A DNA stretch of 64,000 bases from Hirundichthys speculiger. Taxonomy: Eukaryota; Chordata; Actinopteri; Beloniformes; Exocoetidae. The DNA is taken from contig JAGFBZ010000860.1 in assembly GCA_018398805.1 (NCBI GenBank), forward strand, positions 973,501 through 1,037,500, read 5' to 3'. The notes under the pieces were generated by a model. It had not been told where the DNA came from. It saw nothing but the letters and a program-made list of their open reading frames with translations, and ran no database searches. Positions 56,201 to 64,000 of this stretch are shown piece by piece (position 1 is the stretch's first letter; the number at the start of each line of letters is the position of its first letter). The translations under genes and the position numbers were made by a program.

Positions 56201-57004
56201 CACACATACAGACCATATTCCTTTATAATAATCACTTTGTCCAATTTGTTTGAAAATTGCTGAACATGCATTGAGTCAAGGTTATGACAGAAGTAACCCT
56301 GAACATATTTCAGGCTCTGAATGCACAGTTATTACATCACTGGCATGTGTCGACCCAAGGTTTCTGCCAAGGCACTGATGAGTCATAATTTGGCACTTGT
56401 CATAGTAGTGGTGTTCATGTGCTTAGCGCCCCCCCCCCAAAAAAAAATAAAATAAATAAAAAAGGAAATAAAGGGAAAATTAATTGTGCATAATTTTCTA
56501 TGGTAACAGCTGCTGTTGTTGGTAGGCTTGTATGCCACGTCTTCATGCTGATGTTTACGCCATTTCATGGTACATTCTCATTGGTTGGTTAGCTGACAGA
56601 GATCGTAGAGGCGGCATCATGTAGACACACAGATGATTCCTCCAAATTTCTGACACTGCTTGGCATCTGTCACAGCCCGTCTTTGATCACGGGACTGTTA
56701 TCCCTTTCATCATTGTTCCTGTCTGTAAGATGCACGACAACCATTTTTGAGCTACGATGGACGATTTTCCCCACAACTGCGCATATTTCATCTGAGACAG
56801 CCATATTCATACAACGTGAACCCAGCCTAAAGGGGAGTCAGGCCACCCTGAGGAGGGTTCATGATCATGGATGAGTGAAGGAACATAAGTCAAATGTCAG
56901 AGAGCTTTGCCTTTTGGGTCAGCTCTCTTCACCATTACGGAGTCTGGATTACTGTCAATATCCCACTCCAATTTACTCCTCACTCATGAAAGTGACCCCA
57001 ACAT
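56201..57004. other. Unassigned stretch
   Basis: A C-run followed by an A-run at 56428-56461. Otherwise nothing recognised. Confidence 0.4.
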
Positions 57005-57872
57005 ACACTATACTCCCAAAATATTTGTTTGTCTGCCTTCACATGGATGTGAACTTGAGTGACATCCCATTCTTAGGTATGCCATAGGGTTTAATGTTAT
57101 ATTTACCCATCTTTTGCTGGTTTGACAGCTTAAACTCTTCTGGGAAGGCTGTCCACAAGGTTTATGAAGTGTGTTTATGGGGATTTTTGTTCCATTCTTC
57201 CAGAAGCACATTTGTGAGGTCAAACACTCATGTTGGACCAGAAGGCCTGGCCCTCAGTCTCTGCTCTAATTCATCCCAAAGGTGTTCTATTGGGTTGAGA
57301 CCAGTCTATAGTTCATCCACACCAACCTCGCTTATCCATGTCTTTTTGGATCTTGCTTTTGCATTCTGGAACAGGAAGCGGCTCGTCCCCAAACTGGTCC
57401 CACAAAGTTGGGAGCATGGAATTGTCCAAAATGTCTTGGTCTGCTGAAGCATTCAGAGTTCCTTCCACTGGAACTAAGGGGCCAAGCCCAGCTCCTAAGA
57501 AAACAACCCCACACCATAATCCCCCCTCCACCAAACTTTACACTTGGATCAATGCAGTCAGACCAGTACCGTTCTCCTGGAAACCACCAAACCCAGACTC
57601 TTCCATCAGATCACCAGATGGAGAAGTGTGATTCTTCACTCCAGAGAATGTTACTCCACTACTCTTAGAGTCCAATGGCAGTGTGATTTATACCACTGCA
57701 TCCAACGCTTTGCACTTGGTGATGTCTGGCTTGGATGCAGAATGTAGATGTAGAAGCAGTCTGCATGCCTAGGTGCTTGATTTTATACAGCTATGGTCAT
57801 GGAAGTAACTGGAACACCTGGATTCAATGATTCAGATGGAAAAATGAATTCCTCTGGCAATATAGCGTCCCA
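57005..57872 (-). mobile_element. Tc1-like transposon, second lineage
   Basis: Left end ACACTATACTCCCAAAATAT and right end GGCAATATAGCGT (reverse ACGCTATATTGCC) are imperfect inverted ends of the fish Tc1 group ending in CAATATAGTGTA. It encodes the transposase relic at 57008-57700. Confidence 0.8.
57008..57700 (-). pseudogene. Tc1-like transposase relic, second lineage
   Basis: Minus frames: [14 protein letters not shown] and then [40 protein letters not shown] and [20 protein letters not shown] (57313-57534), which is the normal middle of this transposase. Where the second catalytic aspartate should lie (QHD/QDNA) the copy reads VPECKS, so that residue is lost. The next part (IEHLWDELEQR-like) is in another frame, and the C-terminus (FWKNGTKIPINTLHKPCGQ) is open at 57008-57223. 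Inactive. Confidence 0.75.
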
Positions 57873-58959
57873 AAACTCCTAAACTTAAAGCAACACTTTG
57901 TCCCAGATCTTTGCTTCTTATAAAAGTAGACTTTTAAGGAATTTTCTGCAAGAGTTTGTTAGAATAAAAATTTTACACACGCACAAAATAAGCCATCACA
58001 CTTCCTGTTAGAATGAATAAATAAACACAGCCCCACTTTAAATTTAAAAATAGAAAATCCCTCAACTGAAATTTCATGGGTTTTTTCAGGTTAAAGCGTG
58101 ACGACAATTTCTTCAAAAATCTACAGTGTTTGTGTTTCGGTGAGGCACCGACCTCTGTCTGGATTTCACGTGACGACAACATGCTGTTTTTGGGTCCCGG
58201 CCAAGCCAGAGCCGCTGAAGATAAATAAATCAATCAGCTGTCATAAACATCAGTGGAACGCCTACGCATGCACGCAGCAGAAGCCATCTCCATTTCCACA
58301 CAGAATGTCAGCTTTGGTCATTCAGGATCATGGAGGGCCAGCGTAATGATGCGCATAAAACCATTCATTTCTTAAAACTCTACAGCTGAAAGCTTACAAT
58401 CATTCCATCTTCTAACGAGGAAGCCTGTTGGTATCCTCAGTTGGGTTTTGAGGGGAAAAATAGATATAATATGGCTCTGCTATTCACATATCTAGTTAAT
58501 TTCAAGGTGAAACAAGTCAACACAAGTTTTTTATATAACAGAATAATAAAGTTTAGAGTGCTTTAATACTAGACTGAGATACGAATTGGAAATTACATAG
58601 ATGAATGTGTAATTTGTATTCAGTTTGATTTTGATTCTCTATTTTGAAACAGTTATAGACCCATTTCCCTTATAATAAGGTCCCCAAAACCTCTCTGTAT
58701 CTATGACTTCTTGTAAACTTTCTTTAAAAATATAGAGCTTTCTGTTAATCCATGACAATTAAAGAAAGAACATACACTGCACAAATAAGTGCTTAATAAG
58801 AAAAAAAAATCTTTTGGATCTTTTAGAAATTCAATTAGTCTCAGAGTACCAATTCAGAAAGAAAAGCATCTGAAAACAGTTGTACCTTAAGTCTGGATTT
58901 ATAACTACCAACTGTTGGTAAACTGAATGTTTTCTGGATGTTTCCAGAGTTTAGCAATA
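57873..58959. other. Unassigned stretch
   Basis: A minus-strand acceptor-like GATTTATTTATCTTCAG near 58217 opens a frame (ALAWPGPKNSMLSSREIQTE) that runs without a donor; not called. Confidence 0.35.
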
Positions 58960-59643
58960 CAGTGGTACCTCTATTTATGAAATTAATTGGTTCTGGTAGT
59001 TTCGTAACCTGAAAATTTCTAAGTACAGACGTGTTTTCCATGTAAATGCCCTAATCTGTTTCAAGCCCCCCAAAATTTGGACATAAATATTTTATAAATC
59101 ATAAAAATGCATCAAAACATGTAACTAATATATGTTACCATTAGATTACTGCACAATAAACATAAAATGAGAGTTGTACATAATAAAAAACAAAGAATAA
59201 AGTAAAGAATATAAATTATGTTCACTTACCTTTGAACTGCTATCGTCGTTACCTTTCCTCTCTCAGCAGTGGTTTCTGCCTGACGTTTTGTAAACAACCG
59301 ATCCAAGGACGTTTGCTTTTGTTGGCTTTTAACAATCCTTCGAAAATGCGCAAGGCTAACATCATCATAATGAGCGATAGCCCAACTAGTGAACACTTTT
59401 TCTGGATGATTCTTTTCAACGAATTCCATAACTTCATGCTGGCAATGCTAGCCGATAGCCAATGGCAGAGCAGCTACAAGTATGTTTACGTTCTGTAAAT
59501 TCTGGGAGTAGCAGTGCGTACTGTATTTTTGCCTTTCGTATCCTGAAATTTTTTTCTTAACAAGAGGCAATATTTTCCCGTTGAGACATGTCGTAACCTG
59601 AAAATTCCATTTGTAGAGACGTTCGTAAGTAGAGGTACCACTG
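58960..59643 (-). mobile_element. Tigger/pogo-like element, copy 2
   Basis: Ends CAGTGGTACCTCTATTTATG and CGTAAGTAGAGGTACCACTG, flanked by TA (58958-58959, 59644-59645). Same family as 29710-30430, but it keeps a piece of transposase on the minus strand. Confidence 0.9.
59226..59429 (-). CDS. C-terminal fragment of a Tigger-type transposase
   Basis: A 67-codon frame. The segment HFRRIVKSQQKQTSLDRLF matches the conserved tail of pogo/Tigger transposases (R-x-KQ-x-S/TLDRFF), which follows the catalytic domain and lies outside the DDE core. The remainder (MEFVEKNHPEKVFTSWAIAH) precedes it. The helix-turn-helix and DDE domains are absent, so the element is a deletion derivative. The frame stops in AVQR, where CAAAG is followed by the donor-like GTAAGTG. 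No activity can be expected. Confidence 0.65.
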   Translation of the reverse strand: MEFVEKNHPEKVFTSWAIAHYDDVSLAHFRRIVKSQQKQTSLDRLFTKRQAETTAERGKVTTIAVQR

Positions 59644-59645
59644 TA

Positions 59646-59983
59646 CAGTATCTGAAGGTTCTTACAGCAGGTGTGATGAGTAGATTGCTTCTCCACAGAT
59701 CAAAGAGATCTCACAGGTGTATATGCTTAAATAAAACAGGTGCCATCTCCCTCCCCCTTCTGTGAACATAAACCACCAGCAATACTTTGAAATCAATACT
59801 ATGAGTTAAATGGTTGCCAAAGTCAAGACTTCTGTATTGGTGTGACATAAGTATTTTTTGTCTTTGTGCGTATTCACCATCTGCAGCCGTTTGATGGTGT
59901 TTTTGGGAAGGCTTCCATTAGACCATTAGAGAAATCAACTCTACTGCTAATAAAGACATGTCTCTAGCTCATGGCTGGACATA
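59646..59983. other. Unassigned stretch
   Basis: No recognised gene or repeat. Confidence 0.4.
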
Positions 59984-60027
59984 GGTTAGGGTTAGGGTTA
60001 GGGTTAGGGTTAGGGTTAGGGTTAGGC
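59984..60027. repeat. Interstitial telomere-type repeat (TTAGGG)7
   Basis: Seven perfect tandem copies of GGTTAG, ending TTAGGCCTAG. Isolated, with no other telomeric or subtelomeric signal nearby. Confidence 0.97.
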
Positions 60028-60064
60028 CTAGTTTAGCCACTATTCAAGATGGTAACAGCTGATT

Positions 60065-61205
60065 TAGCTATTGCCTTCAGAAGATGATTCAAGATAAGAT
60101 CAATGTCCGTTAGTACACCAATCTTTTTAACAGCCTTCTTTGTTTTAAGCTCTCTGAGATGATATACTTGGCAGAAATGAGTATGTCCAAATGGGGCCAT
60201 CTAAGTCTAGGCCACTCCCAGTCACGTGTGGAGTCCCACAGGGGTCCGTACTTGGCCCCATACTTTTCATCACATACCTGCTCCGCCTCGGTAATGTCAT
60301 CAGCAAACATGGGATGTTCTATCACTGCTATGCTGATGACACACAACTATACATCCAAACGGCATGCCTTGAGTAGACAAAGGCATGGATGAACCTGAAC
60401 TTTCTCCAACTAAACAGCACTAAAACTGAGGCAATACTTCCTGGTTATCTCACCAGACTCACTCTTCAGCAATACCACAGCTTATCTTTGACAACCAGGT
60501 CAGTTACAAACCTTGGCGTCCGGTTCGATCCCCAGCTAACCCTCTCAGAACACATTAAGCATCTGTGTAAAACGTTGTTTTCCCATCTTCAAAACATAGC
60601 CAAAGTCCGCCCTCTACTAAATATTCCAGATGCAGAAAAACTCATCCATGCCTTTATCTACTCGAGATGGGATTACTGTAACAGACTCCTACTTGTATAT
60701 GGGATCCCTGCCAAAGAGCTGCAAAGACTACAGCATATTCAAAACAGCACAGTTTGAATCCTTACAGGTGCCAGAAAACATGACCACATCACACCAACTG
60801 TGTTTTCATTCCATTGGCTTCCTGTTTCTGCCCACATCCACTATGAAATTCTACTCCTCACTCATAAATACATCACCAGACACACCCCATCATACCTTCA
60901 GGAACTCATCTCACGGCAAACCTCCTCCTGCACCCTAAGGCCCTCCAGCAGCCTCCTCCTTCATGTTCCCACCACCAGACTAAGAACAATGGGGGACAGA
61001 GCTTCCTGCCCTGCTGTAGGAACAGCCTCCCTGTGTAGCTGAGAGACACTCAGAACCTGGACACCTTTTAAAACCAACTTAAAAACTTATTTGTGCAAGA
61101 ATGTTTCTAATTGTTGATGTGTAATTTTTATAGTGTCTATTTTTGTAGCATTCTGAGATTCTTTTGAATGAAAAGTGCATTATAAATAACATTTATAATT
61201 ATTAT
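60065..61205 (+). pseudogene. L2-type LINE, RT and 3' end
   Basis: Frames in order: [20 protein letters not shown] then [13 protein letters not shown] (60191-60376), with [16 protein letters not shown] carrying the intact catalytic YADD box of the reverse transcriptase. A stop follows, then MNLNFLQLNSTKTEAILPGY and LGVRFDPQLTLSEHIKHLCK, KVRPLLNIPDAEKLIHAF and YSRWDYCNRLLLVYGIPAKE (60389-60757). Frameshifts break the rest. The 3' end AAAAGTGCATTATAAATAAC, then (ATT)n is a normal L2-type tail. 5'-truncated and inactive, but the best-preserved LINE in the window. Confidence 0.85.
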
Positions 61206-61206
61206 T

Positions 61207-61622
61207 ACCTCCGCCAAGGAAGTAATGTTTTTGCCAGCGTTTATCTGTCTGTCTGTCTGTCTGCCTGTCTCTGTTCAAGATAACTAAAAAAGTTATTTTG
61301 ATGAAATTTTCAAGAGTTGTAAGAAATGTAAAAAGGAAGACCTAATTTCATTTTGGGTGTGATCCGGAAGAAATCCTGGATTCTGGATCACTTTCAAATT
61401 TTTGATTACATTGCGGTCAATGGGGCCAAAAATTTTGTTTCTCAATATCGTTAATTATTGCCCAAAACTCATGAAATTTGACTCAGGGATTGACAATGGG
61501 AACCTCTATCAAATTTTAAAGGCTGATCCGGATCTGAATGCGGATTTTATCGCAATCTGTAAATCACTATATGGGGGAATTGTGCTTGGCCGAGGTCTGC
61601 GCTCTCCGAGTGCTTTTCTAGT
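61207..61622 (+). mobile_element. Helentron-like element, copy 5
   Basis: 5' ACCTCCGCCAAGGAAGT, (TCTG)n of six units, body, then GGCCGAGGTCTGCGCTCTCC and GAGTGCTTTTCTAGTT. It lies directly after the L2-type LINE tail. Confidence 0.7.
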
Positions 61623-63443
61623 TATTATTGTTATTATACTCATTTGATTAAAAGAAAAAAACACACTAAGATCTTTCCAGTCTTGTCTTTGTTCGAGTGA
61701 AGAAGGTTTTTTAAGCAAGCGTCTGTTTTGTATTTAATTGTGACATCCACAGTGAAACTCGTGCAGCTGTGAGACATCAGGCCTTTGTGGTCAGACGTTG
61801 ACATGGCGCAGGACGCAATCATTCTGCGAATGACTGCATTCACGTGAGTCTTGAAGGGGCCTGTAATGATCCTGTGAGAAAGCCAAGTGTGTTTGTGTGT
61901 AATCAGAATAGCTGTGATAGGAGAGTTATTTTAAATCAGCCCAGGAAGGAGCACATAGAAGAACAATATTGGCCCTAGGCTTGACCCCTCGGACTCTGGG
62001 TCATTCATTTTTTTTTGTAAGTGTAGTTTCCAGTGGTACTAATCTCCTCTCATGTAGATATGGACTTCAGTGCACGTTTTCAGTTTGTGCAGTAATACAC
62101 TACGATCAAATAAAAATCATATCCATTGAGAAATGAGATCCGATAAGACCAGGATTGTTTTGTGGGCGTTTGTGTTGATTTGTCGTTCGCTACCTTAGGT
62201 GCTCTCTTGGTGCTGTGGTTGGCATGGAAACCAGGCAGGAAGGGATTAAAATGGTCAACGGATGATTTAAAAAGTTGGTTAGTTGACTAAAAAATATCTC
62301 TTCAGTGAGCTTGCTGACAAATGGTAGATTGGATGTGGGGTAATACTCCAGTTGTTCCATATAAAGACATCCCAGTTATTCTTTAGAATCACTGTTTTCA
62401 GGCCCTGAGGGGATGTGTTCGACAGTATTGATGCGTTTTCAATTGCAAGAACATCTGTAGCCAAGAGTTCAAAATCAGATTTTTATAAAGCTGGCAGGTG
62501 GAGAGTCTGAGCAGAATGTGGAGGCTCTCTCCAGTTTTCAGACATCAGGTTTCACTCTCTACTCCTGACTTTTCTGTAAGTCATATTGTTATTAGTTTAG
62601 TGGTTTTGTGCCTGATTCTATTTAAAGTTTACCCTTTAAAGGGTTAAAAATGAATAAATAAATGAACACTGCATTTATTATCTGAGAGTTAAAGCACCAG
62701 CTGTGAAAGGGCTTAGACTTCAGTATTCGTGCAGAGCATTTTTATGCATTTGTGCTAATGTCTTTCACTGTTTAACTGTTACTTTAAACTGTACTATTAA
62801 CCTCTGGATTTCTTTTCCATGGTGGTATTTGTTTGCTGAAGGCTGTTTGATGCAATGTTGTCAATCATATTCAGAACATTGTTGGTAGTCATCAAATCAT
62901 CTTCTAAGCCTGATGGCTGGCTAGACGTCCTTGAAAATGATTGCTTAAAGAGAGCCACTGTGTGATGATTTTATAACTCCTTAAACATCTCATTTAGTAC
63001 TTTCCCAGAATTTCAAGGCTTTCAAAGTTGATTTGAACTGTAATATACTGAGTTTCCAGAGTCTTTAGCTGTTTTTTTTCCCAAAACAGCTGTCTCTTTC
63101 CTTAAGCATGAATTGCATCTACAGATTGGTCCTCCAAGAAGAGATCAACCCAGCCGATGCATTTATCACCGTGTTGGGTTAGCCCCACCTCCTCTTAGAA
63201 GCGACTGAGTCAAAAAAGAAACAGGCTTCAATTACTGCAGTTGCACGGGCTGGGCAGTAATGTGTCTGATTGGTTTAGGAAGGCAGTCAATAACAGCAGA
63301 GTGACTGTGGACCTGCACAGTAGCATCGTGCCAACGCACCAGGATGGTGCTTCTGATGTGCCTTCGTCATACCAAAAATGACCAGATTTCTTCATGATAC
63401 CCCACAAATAAGCCAAGTGCTTTGAATTAGTCGTGTCCCTTAT
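61623..63443. other. Unassigned stretch
   Basis: No repeat recognised. A plus-strand frame MAQDAIILRMTAF (61804-61842) ends at the donor-like GTGAGTCTTG. It could be a first coding exon, but nothing else supports this. Confidence 0.35.
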
Positions 63444-64000
63444 ACTGGAGGTCTTCACGGGTCCACTTTCATGGACCCGAACCCAAATGGACCTGTGAAA
63501 ATTTGACCTGAAACCAACCCGACCTGAGCTATTATCATAAGTCCGGGTTCCAAACGTGAATGGACCTGAAACCTACCTGACCCAAGTCTTCAGTTTCGGA
63601 CCACGAACCGAACCGAGATACCTGAATAGAACAGAAGCAATACAGCCCATAGTTGCTCATGTTTAAAGTTGTCTAACGTTGAATAAAACTTGATTTTCTT
63701 ACCAAAACGTTATCTCCTTCTACTCAGTTAAGTTGCTACATAGGCTACATGATGTAAACAACAATAAATCCACGTTGTTATTTTCTTTGTAGATACATAC
63801 CGGTCAGGACGTGTCGTGAATATGTTCTCTCATCCAGCGTTGTCATGTTGGCGATCCGTTGTTACAGCTGCCAGCATAGCGGTAATAACACGCTACGGCA
63901 ACACGATTGTTTCATGACGAACATGCCACATTAATGAATAATCATTTAACTGCCCCGAGTCCTGACATCGGCTAAACCAAGCTATTGTTTGTTTGTGTAC
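63444..64000 (-). mobile_element. hAT element with TAGAGGTCTTCACGGGTC ends, copy 2, cut by window end
   Basis: Starts TGGAGGTCTTCACGGGTCCA and matches 45770-46323 in reverse up to the last base. The remaining end lies outside the window. Confidence 0.8.

Noticed and set aside
59984..60027. Chromosome end
   Set aside because: Only seven telomeric units, with normal sequence continuing on both sides.

Overview
This window looks like a stretch of teleost fish nuclear DNA: AT-rich, gene-poor and packed with transposable elements. The evidence is the repeat mix. It has tRNA-headed SINEs with (ATGG)n tails, fish-type LINE 3' ends, Tc1-like and Tigger/pogo-like elements, at least six hAT-type families, PIF/Harbinger elements, Helentron-like elements, an LTR copy with TGTCATGG...CCATGACA ends, and long (TA)n and (CA)n arrays. 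There is no operon, rRNA, tRNA gene, CRISPR array or intact cellular gene. The species cannot be named from this sequence alone.

Layout. 1-12 kb: an element with GGGTGAATTCC ends holding a nested SINE, LTR pieces, a full SINE, large (TA)n arrays, a BED-finger hAT copy, two hAT pieces, and a 1.2-kb Harbinger-type element carrying a nested hAT MITE with a perfect 8-bp target-site duplication (TSD). 11-18 kb: the 3' end of an LTR retroelement (minus strand), a Helentron-like copy, a Tc1-like transposase relic, the C-terminus of a LINE with a restriction-like endonuclease, a LINE reverse transcriptase relic, and a second GGGTGAATTCC element containing a BED-hAT piece. 19-24 kb: hAT copies, one half of an inverted duplication, a BED-hAT copy with perfect TSD, and a SINE. 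24-32 kb: a short Harbinger MITE, a Harbinger deletion derivative retaining ends of both genes, and a four-level nest (hAT holding a Tigger-like element that holds a Helentron-like copy, plus a LINE tail). 32-41 kb: hAT copies, L2-type LINE pieces, a long-inverted-repeat element, and the other half of the inverted duplication. 41-50 kb: a Tc1-like element with an open 134-codon transposase C-terminus, hAT relics, a SINE with an 11-bp TSD, and a 0.5-kb minisatellite. 50-64 kb: further LINE relics, a TTAA-flanked MITE, an LTR split by a hAT MITE, a second Tc1-like element, a Tigger-like element with a transposase C-terminus, a short (TTAGGG)n tract, an L2-type LINE and a hAT copy cut by the window end.

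Host genes. No gene could be named. A few short minus-strand stretches combine a convincing 3' splice site, an open protein-like frame and a 5' splice site (5042-5112, 28965-29027, 31012-31055), and one looks like a terminal exon (33505-33778). They fit a window lying mostly in the introns of a minus-strand gene or genes, but short open frames with splice-like ends arise by chance, so they are hypotheses.

No new defence or metabolic system was found. The most useful structures are the inverted duplication (20974-22141 against about 39420-40529), the Helentron-like family with five copies, the Harbinger derivative keeping the start of its transposase and its Myb-like partner, and the nested hAT with a perfect TSD.
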